Below are positions 18,068-26,488 of a stretch of 64,000 nucleotides of DNA, one piece after another (positions within the stretch are counted from its first letter, which is position 1; every line of letters begins with the position of its first letter). The notes under the pieces were generated by a model. It saw nothing but the letters and a program-made list of their open reading frames with translations, was not told where the DNA came from and did no database searches. Origin of the DNA: Candidatus Bathyarchaeota archaeon (lineage in GTDB: Archaea; Thermoproteota; Bathyarchaeia; Bathyarchaeales; Bathycorpusculaceae); the NCBI GenBank assembly GCA_026014545.1, contig JAOZIH010000002.1:1-64000 (forward strand). The letters run 5' to 3'. The translations under genes and the position numbers were made by a program.

Positions 18068-18152
18068 TGCGGGGGGTGGGATTTGAACCCACGAACCCCT
18101 ATGGGATAGGAGCCTCAGTCCTACGCCTTTGGCCATGCTTGGCAACCCCCGC
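18068..18152 (-). tRNA. tRNA-Leu (anticodon GAG)
   Basis: The minus strand folds into a full class II tRNA of 85 bases: acceptor stem GCGGGGG/CCCCCGC, an anticodon loop CTGAGGC inside the stem TAGGA/TCCTA, a long variable arm (CCCATAGGGG) and the T-arm GTGGGTTCAAATCCCAC. The long variable arm and GAG anticodon identify leucine. The discriminator is A and CCA is not encoded. No intron is seen. Confidence 0.93.
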
Positions 18153-18282
18153 TCTTCCGCGAATTAGCCTGTTTTCATGTGTTGGAGTTGTTTTTGTATG
18201 GCAGATAATAGAATATGGTGCATATTAAAAGGCTTACTTTATTTTCTTGAAAAATAGGTTTGGTTATTGCGTTCATTGCAGG

Positions 18283-18900
18283 TTAATGTATATTTTTACT
18301 GTTTTTTAGCCTGTTGGATAAGAGAAAGAAGCCGAATTCTGCTCTCAAATTCGGTAGGAGCATAATTTTTTTATTTCGTGCGGTGAAAGCGGCATCTTCA
18401 ATTGTTATATTTTTCTTTTTGCAGTAATTTTTGAAGTCAGTTATACTTAAAAAATGCAGATTTGGTGTATTGTACCATGCATATGGAAGCGCCGGCGTTA
18501 CAGGAACTTTTCCTTTGAAAAATATTGAAATTCTGGCTGAGTAATGAGCAAAGTTTGGAAAGCTAACGATGACTTTTTTGCCCACGCGTAATGCTTCTTT
18601 TAGAACGAAACTTGGGTTTTTCACTTGTTGGAGAGTTTGGTTCAACATAACGTAGGAGAAAGATTTGTCTGCATATTCGGATAGGCCAGTATCGATGTCT
18701 TGTTGAAAAACGTTTAGTCCTTTTGTCACACAGTCGTGCACAGCATTTTCGTTTATTTCTATGCCCTGCGCGTGAACATCTTTAATTTTGATAAGCAATG
18801 TGAGGAGTGTGCCATCTCCGCAACCAAGATCCAGAACTGAACTTCTATGGCTTATCCAATTTAAAATAATTTGATAGTCAAGTCTAACGGCAGAGTTCAC
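18283..18900 (-). CDS. metW: MetW-like methyltransferase-fold protein
   Basis: The 205-residue protein shows a class I methyltransferase core with VLDLGCGDGTLL near residue 22, GIEINENAV near 46, FSYVMLNQTLQQV near 82 and KKVIVSFPNFAHYSARI near 109. This FPNFAHW/Y-like signature belongs to MetW, which in bacteria stimulates homoserine acetylation by MetX. It follows metX by five bases on the same strand and is the last gene of metY-metX-metW, so function with MetX is well supported by context. Length is that of the family. Confidence 0.88.
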   Translation of the reverse strand: MNSAVRLDYQIILNWISHRSSVLDLGCGDGTLLTLLIKIKDVHAQGIEINENAVHDCVTKGLNVFQQDIDTGLSEYADKSFSYVMLNQTLQQVKNPSFVLKEALRVGKKVIVSFPNFAHYSARISIFFKGKVPVTPALPYAWYNTPNLHFLSITDFKNYCKKKNITIEDAAFTARNKKIMLLPNLRAEFGFFLLSNRLKNSKNIH

Positions 18901-18905
18901 TTAAG

Positions 18906-20108
18906 TCACACTCCAGGTCTTTGATCATTTGAAGCTCTGCTTAAGAAGTGCTTGATAAGGTGGGCTTCTTCCTCTATCTCCAATAGGAAGGCATCATGAC
19001 CATATATTGAGTCAATTTCGCAGTAGGTGGCTTCGACACCTGCAAGTTTACAAGCCTTGACTATTTCTTGTGATTGATATGGGGGATAGAGCCAATCGGA
19101 TTTGAAGGCTATTACTAGAACTTTAGCTTTTAGACCCTTGAAAACGTCGCGGAGGTGTTTTCCATTTAGCAGGTCAAAGTAGTCCATGGCTTTGGTTATG
19201 TACAAGTAGGAGTTGGCGTCAAATCGCTTGACAAAGTTGTCGCCGCGATAGCGCAGGTATCCTTCCACTTCGAATTCTGCGCCGAATTTGTAGGGTTCTT
19301 TCTCTGTTCTGAAGCGTCTGCCAAACTTCTTTTCCATGGAAACATCGCTCATATAGGTGATGTGACCGATCATTCGCGCTACCGCTAAGCCTTTAACAGG
19401 CTTGGGTCCACCATAATAGTCGCCCATGCGCCAGTTTGGATCAACCATTATCGCCTGCCGACCAACTTCGTTGAATGCTATCTGCTGGGGCGTATGCTTT
19501 AGCGTGGTAGCTATTGGGATGGCGGCACGTATCCTTTCGGGATAGGATACCATCCACTGGAGCACTTGCATGCCGCCCATTGAGCCGCCAACAACAGCCA
19601 AAAGTTTCTCTATGCCCAGGTAGTCAATTAAATGTCGTTGTGCGTTTACCATATCGCCGATTGTTATTAATGGAAAATCTATGCCGTAGGGTTTACCCGT
19701 TGCGGGATTAATTGAAGAAGGACCTGTGGAGCCTTTGCAGCCGCCTAGAACATTGGAGCAGATAACAAAGTACTTGTTGGTGTCTATGCCTTTACTGGGC
19801 CCAATCAAGTTGTCCCACCAGCCAATAGCGCCGTCGTTTTTGCTTATTCCAGCAGCGTGAGCATCTCCTGAAAGGGCGTGAAGAACAAGTATGGCGTTTG
19901 ATTTTTGCTTGTTGAGTTCGCCGTATGTTTCATACGCCAGTGTAATAGGCCCTAATTTCCCGCCAAATTCTAGGCTTAACTCGCTTGGCGGATTAGCGAA
20001 AGTGAAGTATTTTGTTTCCGTTTTTTCTATCAGTTCGGTTGAGGCGAGTTCTTTTGCCCTCCCTAAAATGTTGGTTCGCTCCAAAGCGCCACATTGATAA
20101 GCCTTCAA
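18906..20108 (-). CDS. metX: Homoserine O-acetyltransferase (MetX)
   Basis: A 400-residue alpha/beta hydrolase of the MetX family. Key features are the oxyanion region [14 protein letters not shown] near residue 74, [12 protein letters not shown] near 121, the nucleophile elbow [12 protein letters not shown] with Ser176, and the C-terminal acid KSDWLYPP and base GHDAFL. The enzyme transfers an acetyl group from acetyl-CoA to L-homoserine, the first committed step of methionine synthesis by direct sulfhydrylation. Its ATG overlaps the metY stop by four bases, so the two are translationally coupled, and metW follows closely. The homologue could prefer succinyl-CoA; residues deciding this were not checked. 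Confidence 0.92.
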   Translation of the reverse strand: MKAYQCGALERTNILGRAKELASTELIEKTETKYFTFANPPSELSLEFGGKLGPITLAYETYGELNKQKSNAILVLHALSGDAHAAGISKNDGAIGWWDNLIGPSKGIDTNKYFVICSNVLGGCKGSTGPSSINPATGKPYGIDFPLITIGDMVNAQRHLIDYLGIEKLLAVVGGSMGGMQVLQWMVSYPERIRAAIPIATTLKHTPQQIAFNEVGRQAIMVDPNWRMGDYYGGPKPVKGLAVARMIGHITYMSDVSMEKKFGRRFRTEKEPYKFGAEFEVEGYLRYRGDNFVKRFDANSYLYITKAMDYFDLLNGKHLRDVFKGLKAKVLVIAFKSDWLYPPYQSQEIVKACKLAGVEATYCEIDSIYGHDAFLLEIEEEAHLIKHFLSRASNDQRPGV

Positions 20109-21409
20109 GATTTAGCTGCCAGCTTCAATGCTTGATCGAGATCAGCTATTATATCCTCAGGATCCTCTAACCCGATGGATAATCTAATGTAGTCTTCAGT
20201 GACCCCTGTGGCTAATTGTTCTTCCTTCGTTAGTTGTTGATGTGTTGTTGAGGCAGGATGCACAATGAGGCTTTTAGTATCTCCGATGTTTACTAGATGC
20301 GATAGTAGCTTCACTGATTCGATAAGTTTACGGCCTGCTTCTTTGCCGCCTTTTATTCCGAAGCCAACGAGACCTCCATAGTAGCCCTTTAGATATTTAG
20401 ATGCAATTTTATAGTTTGGATTGTCAGGCAGGCCAGGATAAAGAACCCAGTTCACAAGCGGATGCTGCTTTAAGAACCGAGCTACTTTTAGTGCGTTCTC
20501 GGAGTGCCTGCGCTGCCGAAGTGGAAGAGTTTCTATGCCTTGTAGAAACAGCCACGCGTTAAAGGGGCTTAATGCTGGTCCAATATCACGTAGCAGTTGT
20601 GCCCGAACTTTAACAATGAAAGCTACATTGCCTAAGCCTGGGAAATTGCCAAACGCATCCCAGTATACTATTCCATGGTAGCTTGGGTCAAGTTCCGTGA
20701 ACTCTGGAAACTTGCCATTATTCCATTGGAACTTGCCACTATCAACTATTATGCCGCCTATGCTTGTACCATGGCCGCCGATGTATTTTGTGGCTGAAGC
20801 AACCACTATGTCCGCGCCATAGTCGATTGGACGAACTAATCCCACGCCTACAGTGTTGTCTATAACCAGCGGGATTCCCGCCTCGTGTGCTATTTCAGCG
20901 AGAGCCTCAAAATCTGGTACATCAAGTTTCGGGTTGCCTATTGTTTCAGCGTAGATGGCGCGGGTTTTTGGTGCTAGGGCTTTTTTGAATTCATCGGGTT
21001 TCTGTGAATCGACGAATTTAACGGTGCGACCTAGTTTCGGGAAAGTGTGGCGGAAAAGTTGGTAAGTGCCTCCGTATAAGTTGTTTGCTGAAACTATTTC
21101 ATCGCCCACCTGCGTTATCGCAAGCAAAGCTAATGTTTCCGCCGCTTGCCCTGATGCAACAGCTAATGCTGCTGTTCCACCTTCAATGGCGGCAACACGC
21201 TTTTCAAAAACTTCGTTAGTTGGGTTTATTATCCTCGTATAGATGTTACCAAGTTCCTTTAAAGCGAAGAGATTTGCCGCGTGTTCGGTGCTTTTGAAGA
21301 CATAAGAGGTTGTTTGATATATGGGGACCGCTCGTGAACCTGTTGCTGGATCAGGGAATTCTTGTCCTGCATGTATGGCTATTGTGCCTAATCCTTTTTT
21401 GTGTGTCAT
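20105..21409 (-). CDS. metY: O-acetylhomoserine sulfhydrylase (MetY)
   Basis: I start at ATG 21409, preceded by GGAGGA at eleven bases, giving a 434-residue protein that begins [16 protein letters not shown], a normal start for the family; a longer frame back to 21523 would run through the control region. The PLP fold is shown by [22 protein letters not shown] and the Schiff-base lysine in [15 protein letters not shown]. MetY condenses O-acetylhomoserine with sulfide to make homocysteine. It leads metY-metX-metW and faces the XRE-CBS regulator across a 117-base region holding two palindromes, so sulfur or S-adenosylmethionine control is likely. Confidence 0.92.
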   Translation of the reverse strand: MTHKKGLGTIAIHAGQEFPDPATGSRAVPIYQTTSYVFKSTEHAANLFALKELGNIYTRIINPTNEVFEKRVAAIEGGTAALAVASGQAAETLALLAITQVGDEIVSANNLYGGTYQLFRHTFPKLGRTVKFVDSQKPDEFKKALAPKTRAIYAETIGNPKLDVPDFEALAEIAHEAGIPLVIDNTVGVGLVRPIDYGADIVVASATKYIGGHGTSIGGIIVDSGKFQWNNGKFPEFTELDPSYHGIVYWDAFGNFPGLGNVAFIVKVRAQLLRDIGPALSPFNAWLFLQGIETLPLRQRRHSENALKVARFLKQHPLVNWVLYPGLPDNPNYKIASKYLKGYYGGLVGFGIKGGKEAGRKLIESVKLLSHLVNIGDTKSLIVHPASTTHQQLTKEEQLATGVTEDYIRLSIGLEDPEDIIADLDQALKLAAKS

Positions 21410-21452
21410 TTCTCGAGTTTTCCTCCTTTGGTTTTGTTTTGACCTATGGTTG

Positions 21453-21467
21453 TATAACGATGTTATA
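21453..21467. promoter_or_regulatory. Candidate operator TATAAC-GAT-GTTATA
   Basis: A perfect 6+3+6 inverted repeat between metY and the XRE-CBS gene. The same half-sites with the same spacing recur, in longer form, just before cysK (22225-22245). It overlaps the probable TATA element of the XRE-CBS gene and lies near the expected metY transcription start, so a bound repressor could shut both. Confidence 0.6.
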
Positions 21468-21482
21468 TGCTTTTTTGAACAA

Positions 21483-21502
21483 AATATTCCAAAAGGAATA
21501 TT
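21483..21502. promoter_or_regulatory. Palindrome AATATTCC-AAAA-GGAATATT
   Basis: A perfect inverted repeat with 8-base arms and a 4-base centre, 24 bases before the XRE-CBS start. Its AATATT arms may double as the TATA element of metY on the minus strand. It differs in sequence from the TATAAC/GTTATA site, so it may be read by a different protein or by the core machinery. Confidence 0.5.
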
Positions 21503-21526
21503 ACCAGCCGCGCAAAATAACAAAGC

Positions 21527-22081
21527 ATGTTTCCAGCCATAGAGGAAATAGGCAAACGCCGGAAAAAACTAGGCCTAAAACAATCAGAATTAGCTAAAAT
21601 GGCAGGCGTAAGCCAATCCTTAATAGCCAAGATAGAATCAGGGAAGATCGACCCCGCATACACAAAAGTAAAAACAATTTTTGACATTCTCGAACATCTC
21701 GAAGCGAAAAACAAAATTCAAGAGGAAAAAGTTGTTCCTAACAAAGTCATCGGCGTACAGAAGCATGAGTCAATCTCAAAAGTTGTTAAGCTGATGAAAG
21801 AACATGGATTCTCGCAAATTCCTGTATTTGATGGAAAGCAAGTAGTTGGAAGTATTTCTGAAAAAACAATTTTGCATCAAATAATAGCAGGAAGAGATCT
21901 GCCACAAATTTCCAATCTACCGGCCGAAGCAATCATGGAGGAGCCTTTTCCGCAAATAAGCGAAGATGCACCATTATCCTTAATCTCAAGTCTCCTTCAA
22001 ACTTATCCTGCAGTCTTGGTTTTTAAAAAAGGCGAAATCACTGGGATTATTACCAAAGCAGACTTGCTGAGGCTGCTTTAA
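21527..22081 (+). CDS. XRE-family transcriptional regulator with two CBS domains
   Basis: A 184-residue protein with an N-terminal helix-turn-helix ([17 protein letters not shown] and [16 protein letters not shown], residues 11-43) followed by a CBS pair: [20 protein letters not shown] with [18 protein letters not shown], then [16 protein letters not shown] with [23 protein letters not shown] pairs commonly bind adenosyl compounds, so S-adenosylmethionine or an adenine nucleotide is a reasonable effector guess. It sits between metY and cysK, and matching palindromes precede both, so I infer it is the local regulator of sulfur amino acid synthesis. Repression rather than activation is inferred from site positions. 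Confidence 0.88.
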   Translation: MFPAIEEIGKRRKKLGLKQSELAKMAGVSQSLIAKIESGKIDPAYTKVKTIFDILEHLEAKNKIQEEKVVPNKVIGVQKHESISKVVKLMKEHGFSQIPVFDGKQVVGSISEKTILHQIIAGRDLPQISNLPAEAIMEEPFPQISEDAPLSLISSLLQTYPAVLVFKKGEITGIITKADLLRLL

Positions 22082-22207
22082 TTCTATTAGGCATTATTTA
22101 GATAAGCGAGATTAATACGGTTTTACCAAATGGTCTGTCAGCAATACTAATTTTGATTTAAACTGTTATTCCCGTATTCGTGTTGGCTCTGATTTGAGCG
22201 ATAAAAG

Positions 22208-22215
22208 TTTTATAC
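22208..22215 (+). promoter_or_regulatory. TATA box of cysK
   Basis: The stretch AGTTTTATAC lies about 50 bases before the cysK ATG. The expected start of transcription, some 26 bases on, falls inside the 22225-22245 palindrome. Confidence 0.45.
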
Positions 22216-22224
22216 AACAATACC

Positions 22225-22245
22225 GTTTATAACACTGTTATAAAC
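22225..22245. promoter_or_regulatory. Candidate operator GTTTATAAC-ACT-GTTATAAAC
   Basis: A perfect 9+3+9 inverted repeat ending 13 bases before the cysK ATG. The core TATAAC-N3-GTTATA is the same as that at 21453-21467 in front of metY and the XRE-CBS gene. Position over the probable transcription start and ribosome-entry region fits repression. Confidence 0.68.
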
Positions 22246-22258
22246 TGGGTGTGAACAC

Positions 22259-23215
22259 ATGAGTAAAATACACAACAACGTTCTTGAAACAATAGGCAAA
22301 ACTCCACTAATACGCCTAAACCGCTTAACAGCGGATCTAAAAGCTACGGTAGTAGCAAAGTTGGAATCGCGGAATCCAGGAGGCAGCGTAAAAGACCGCA
22401 TATGCCTAAGCATGATTATCGAAGCTGAGAAACAAGGACTAATTAAGCCAGGAACTACTGTCCTAATTGAGCCGACAAGTGGCAACACGGGCATAGGTTT
22501 AGCCATGGTTGCAGCAGTAAAAGGCTACCGCCTAATCCTCACAATGCCAGAAACCATGAGCATTGAACGCCGCAATTTGCTGAAGGCCTATGGTGCCGAG
22601 CTTGTTCTTACGCCAGGCGCGGAGGGCATGAAAGGCGCAGTCAAAAAAGCAGAAGAGCTTGCGGCGACAACACCGAACGCGTTTATTCCGCAGCAGTTCA
22701 AGAACCTGGCAAATCCGAAAATTCACAGAGAAACTACTGGGCCAGAAATCTGGAACGACACAGATGGGCAAGTTGACATACTGGTCGCTGGTGTCGGCAC
22801 AGGAGGCACAATCACAGGCGTTGCCGAATATATTAAACCGCTCAAGCCTGCCTTTAAGGCCATTGCAGTTGAACCTGCTAACTCGCCGGTGCTAAGCGGC
22901 GGCAAGCCTGGGCCACATAAGATTCAAGGCATCGGCGCAGGTTTCATCCCAGACGTGCTGAGACTGAATTTAGTTGACGAGATAATTCAGGTTAAGGATG
23001 AAGATGCCATGCAAACCTCGCGGCTACTCGCCTTGAAAGAGGGCTTGCTAGTAGGAATCTCTGCAGGCGCGGCAACATACGCAGCGTTAAAAGTTGCTAG
23101 AAGACCAGAAAATGAAGGTAAACTGATAGTGGTCATCCTTCCAGACACCGGAGAACGCTACCTGAGCACACCACTATTCCAAGAAGCCCCGACAACATCC
23201 ACCTTTAGTATCTAA
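22259..23215 (+). CDS. cysK: Cysteine synthase (O-acetylserine sulfhydrylase)
   Basis: A 318-residue fold-type II PLP enzyme. It starts with the family opening [18 protein letters not shown], has the PLP lysine in NPGGSVKDR (Lys45), the substrate loop [12 protein letters not shown] near residue 77, the phosphate cup [10 protein letters not shown] near 181 and the GISAGAA segment near 264. It joins O-acetylserine and sulfide to make cysteine. The next gene, 65 bases on, encodes the serine acetyltransferase that supplies its substrate. A strong palindrome right before the start indicates specific repression. The pair looks bacterial in type, which may reflect ancient transfer. Confidence 0.92.
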   Translation: MSKIHNNVLETIGKTPLIRLNRLTADLKATVVAKLESRNPGGSVKDRICLSMIIEAEKQGLIKPGTTVLIEPTSGNTGIGLAMVAAVKGYRLILTMPETMSIERRNLLKAYGAELVLTPGAEGMKGAVKKAEELAATTPNAFIPQQFKNLANPKIHRETTGPEIWNDTDGQVDILVAGVGTGGTITGVAEYIKPLKPAFKAIAVEPANSPVLSGGKPGPHKIQGIGAGFIPDVLRLNLVDEIIQVKDEDAMQTSRLLALKEGLLVGISAGAATYAALKVARRPENEGKLIVVILPDTGERYLSTPLFQEAPTTSTFSI

Positions 23216-23280
23216 CCCTGTTGTTATTGAACTGATTCCTTATATCCAGCGCCACCTCACTATAAAATAAGAGGAATAAG

Positions 23281-24330
23281 ATGAGCACCGAAACAAATCA
23301 ACAAAAAGAAGCGAAGGAAAACACACAAAAACAAAATGCTGAAACTTACTGTTGGATACCTGAGCGGATGCTGGAAGCACTGATGAAAGGCGAGCTAAGC
23401 ATAGAGAACAACTGGCCTGAAAAAGGCTTACCGCAACTCGTTGAGGAAATGGTCAGGAACTATGAGGCTTTCGGCGGCATGGACCACCTTGAAGGCAGAG
23501 ACTTGCCATCCAAAAAAGTCGTCATAGAAGTTCTCGAGGACTTGTTTAAAGTGCTCTTCCCAGGATACTTCGGCAAAGAAGAAGTCACTAAGGCGAATAT
23601 CCGCTATTTCTTGGGCAACACGTTAATGTCAATTTACACTCGGCTCACAAGCGAAGTGGAAAAAAGCCTCAAGTACATCTGCCGAAAAATCACCGAGTGC
23701 CCACATGATGTTTGCCAACGAAGAGCGCAAGTGGTTGTTAAAGAGCTTTTAGAGAAACTTCCTGAGATACGGGCAATGCTCAGCGGCGACATCAAAGCCG
23801 CCTACAGCGGAGACCCAGCCGCAGTAAGCACAGAAGAGGTCATCCTAAGCTATCCATGCGTTTTGGCGATAACAACCTATCGCATAGCACATGAACTTTA
23901 CATACGCGGCGTCCCGCTGATTCCCAGAATAATGAGCGAGCACGTGCATTCCTTGACTGGCATAGATATTCATCCAGGCGCGAAAATCGGCAAGAACTTC
24001 TTCATAGACCATGGCACAGGCGTGGTTATAGGCGAAACCGCGGAAATAGGCGACAACGTGAAGCTGTATCAGGGAGTAACCTTGGGCGCCTTAAGCTTCC
24101 CGAAAGACGAGAAGGGAAACATAATCAAGGGCAGAAAGCGACATCCAACCGTTGGAAACAACGTAGTGATCTATTCAGGCGCTACACTTCTTGGACCTGA
24201 CGCAGTAATAGGCGACAACGTAGTTATAGGCGGAAACGTCTGGATTACCTCTCCAGTCGCCTCGGATACAAAAATAACTTTAGCGCCTCCAGAACTCAAA
24301 CTCCAAAAGAAGAAGCGAGAACCAAGCTAA
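23281..24330 (+). CDS. cysE: Serine O-acetyltransferase
   Basis: A 349-residue protein with a helical N-terminal domain (residues 30-190), then the serine acetyltransferase core: ARI-like [24 protein letters not shown], the catalytic [20 protein letters not shown], and hexapeptide left-handed beta-helix turns to [11 protein letters not shown]. It acetylates serine from acetyl-CoA, feeding CysK. The long N-terminus is that of the plant/anaerobe-type enzymes rather than the short Bacillus form. It follows cysK on the same strand with no obvious separate promoter, so the two form an operon. Confidence 0.9.
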   Translation: MSTETNQQKEAKENTQKQNAETYCWIPERMLEALMKGELSIENNWPEKGLPQLVEEMVRNYEAFGGMDHLEGRDLPSKKVVIEVLEDLFKVLFPGYFGKEEVTKANIRYFLGNTLMSIYTRLTSEVEKSLKYICRKITECPHDVCQRRAQVVVKELLEKLPEIRAMLSGDIKAAYSGDPAAVSTEEVILSYPCVLAITTYRIAHELYIRGVPLIPRIMSEHVHSLTGIDIHPGAKIGKNFFIDHGTGVVIGETAEIGDNVKLYQGVTLGALSFPKDEKGNIIKGRKRHPTVGNNVVIYSGATLLGPDAVIGDNVVIGGNVWITSPVASDTKITLAPPELKLQKKKREPS

Positions 24331-24392
24331 AGCCCTCTGCCTTCCACACGGAAGAGGATACGCTGCAGCGCATTGAGCACGCGGGAGAGATG

Positions 24393-25568
24393 CTAACCTT
24401 TTTGTTTATCCGCGTCTTCTGATTTAAGTCGCAGCATAAGCCTATTTTTAACGCTTCGAATCGCGGTGCAAAGCACGCTGAAGGCGTGGCGGCTTCTTTC
24501 CACCAACATGAATCTCTGAACGAAGCCTATTAAGAGTATATACAGCAGAATCCAGATAATCGAGTACATTTCGCCGTAGGTGTTATGGAAAAGCATTCCA
24601 GCATCGCGTCCCTGGTCAAGCATGATAAGAAGGATTGAGATTACTCTGGAGACGTTTACGAAGAAAGTGCCGAATAAGCCTATAACGAAGTAGGCTAATT
24701 TGCGGAAGGCTGAAAGCTCTGCTTTTTTGAAGAAAACAAGGATTATAACGGTGTAAAGCAGTAGGCTTTGAACGCCCGCGCATGCCCAAGCGATTACAAC
24801 GCTCGCAGATTGTCCACCCATGCTAATCGATAGAGATGGAAGATAAGAGTCGAAGGCGTATACTGGAAAAGTTAACCGCACCGCATACCCGAGCAAATCA
24901 AGGAGCGCTGCGGCCACGGCTGCTGTTGGAAGCGCAAACGCTTGGAGAGGGCGAAAAACGCCGAATGGATAAACCGTGTCAAACATGTATGCCACAGCTA
25001 TCCCGCCGAGCAGAGCGAAGGAAATTGAGAAGTATTTGAGCCCCCTTGTTTTGTAAGTCAGCAGCACGGCGCTGATGAAAAACAATGTGAATACTACGTA
25101 CTCGCATGATATTGGCCACTGTAAGTATAGGAAGTCCCACGGCTGATTTTCCGGCGTAATGCTGCGTATTCCAACGTCACGACCAAACTGGAGCAGAGCC
25201 AGGTCTAAGCCGAGAAAGTTTATGGCGATGACGTAAAACGTGGGGATTAGCGCGCAGATAAGCGAGGCTAGGATTATGGAGCGGTTTTTCGGAGTTTCGT
25301 CGGCGATGCTGTTCCAGTCGAGGGCTGATTCAATCAAGAAAAGCCATATAAACACGAGCAGAAACATTCTGCCTTTCCATGTTAATTCGAAAAGGAAATT
25401 TTGATTGAAAAACACGTTAGACCAGCTTTCGAAGGCGTTTGTTTCAGCGTTGTAAACGTAGTTGTAGCCCTCGAGATTACAGTAATCCAGGAAGAGCAGC
25501 AGCAATATTGGGATGGCAATGCAAACCAGCAGTGTTATGTGAAACCATGATTTCTTCAATGCAGCCAC
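24393..25568 (-). CDS. Archaeosortase/exosortase family membrane transpeptidase
   Basis: A 391-residue polytopic protein with about nine membrane helices. The three invariant catalytic residues of the exosortase/archaeosortase superfamily are in place: Cys263 in AWACAGVQSL, Arg308 in NVSRVISILL and His328 in FHNTYGEMYS. These enzymes cut secreted proteins near a C-terminal motif-helix-basic tail and pass them to a lipid. The N-terminal extension with an extracytoplasmic NLEGYNYVYNAE loop is unusual for the core family. It diverges from a PGF-pre-PGF-like protein and two glycosyltransferases, and two candidate substrates with IPE-helix-RKRPK ends lie at 33.2-35.1 kb. Confidence 0.8.
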   Translation of the reverse strand: MAALKKSWFHITLLVCIAIPILLLLFLDYCNLEGYNYVYNAETNAFESWSNVFFNQNFLFELTWKGRMFLLVFIWLFLIESALDWNSIADETPKNRSIILASLICALIPTFYVIAINFLGLDLALLQFGRDVGIRSITPENQPWDFLYLQWPISCEYVVFTLFFISAVLLTYKTRGLKYFSISFALLGGIAVAYMFDTVYPFGVFRPLQAFALPTAAVAAALLDLLGYAVRLTFPVYAFDSYLPSLSISMGGQSASVVIAWACAGVQSLLLYTVIILVFFKKAELSAFRKLAYFVIGLFGTFFVNVSRVISILLIMLDQGRDAGMLFHNTYGEMYSIIWILLYILLIGFVQRFMLVERSRHAFSVLCTAIRSVKNRLMLRLKSEDADKQKG

Positions 25569-25720
25569 ATCTTAGTAAATTAGGCTTTAGCTAATTTAAT
25601 TCGTTGGTTATAGCAATAAAATTTGCTGTTTAATTGAAAACTGCGGGCGGAGCAGCGTGCCAAGCAGAGGTTTTAAATAGAGTTGCATTTAACTACGGAA
25701 CCAAGGGCAGCTAGGAACGT

Positions 25721-26488
25721 GTGGTTTTAATGCCCGGAAAGCATAGGCTACGTGCAGCCTCTGCAAGCATGCTTCAAGCGGCGGGAAAAAATAGGATAGA
25801 GAATAGAAAACTTTGCATCCGGCTAAAATCGACAGTCGCCGCGGTTATCGTACTTTTAGTTTTGCTGATTCTTTGTGAAACCGCAAGTGCGGATACATTT
25901 TTCCCACAGCTTTATCAGCATACAATTGTCGAGGAAACCGTGGCTTCTGAAGCTTCAACCACGCCGTCAAACGTCTTTTTTATAGATTTCACTAAATATG
26001 CGGCTCAGCCGTTTGTGAGAAACATGACAGTAGAGCTAAACGAGCCAGTTGCTTACTTTAGTTGCGCATTGAATGTTGTAAGCGAAAAACCGTTTTATGC
26101 GGATATACCAGACGTCGAAAATGTTTCTCGATATTATACTATTAGATTTTTGAGTGAAACAACCAGCAAAATTGCTAATGTAACATTGTTCTTCGCCATA
26201 GAAAAAGACGAGATATATAAGAAGGCGGAAGAAGCCACTTTTACGCTTTACCGTTATGATAGAAGTGAAATTTACGAGTGCCCAATAGAGAAGATTGCAG
26301 AAGATGATGACTTTCTATACTTTAAGACGACAACGAAAGGATACTCGTTCATAGCATTCGTTCGAACAACAGCTACGGGGGAGCCTTGGTGGCCTACTAC
26401 GGCGGTAATCGCAATTGTAATGCTTATGACTTCAACAGCGGTAATTGTTTACAAACGGCTCAGAACAGATGGGCGCGGAGAACGGTGA
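25721..26488 (+). CDS. PGF-pre-PGF-like secreted membrane protein
   Basis: A 255-residue protein with a signal/membrane segment (TVAAVIVLLVLLILCETASA) near residues 38-58, a beta-rich outside domain and a C-terminal helix followed by YKRLRTDGRGER. The domain reads like the PGF-pre-PGF family: NMTVELNEPV, NVTLFFAIEKDEI, FTLYRYDRSEIYECPI, then a closing TKGYSFIAFVRT. Members of that family usually accompany archaeosortase systems. Start may be GTG 25721 or ATG 25730. It diverges from the archaeosortase and runs into a GT-C glycosyltransferase by a short overlap. The family call is by pattern and moderate. Confidence 0.55.
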   Translation: MVLMPGKHRLRAASASMLQAAGKNRIENRKLCIRLKSTVAAVIVLLVLLILCETASADTFFPQLYQHTIVEETVASEASTTPSNVFFIDFTKYAAQPFVRNMTVELNEPVAYFSCALNVVSEKPFYADIPDVENVSRYYTIRFLSETTSKIANVTLFFAIEKDEIYKKAEEATFTLYRYDRSEIYECPIEKIAEDDDFLYFKTTTKGYSFIAFVRTTATGEPWWPTTAVIAIVMLMTSTAVIVYKRLRTDGRGER

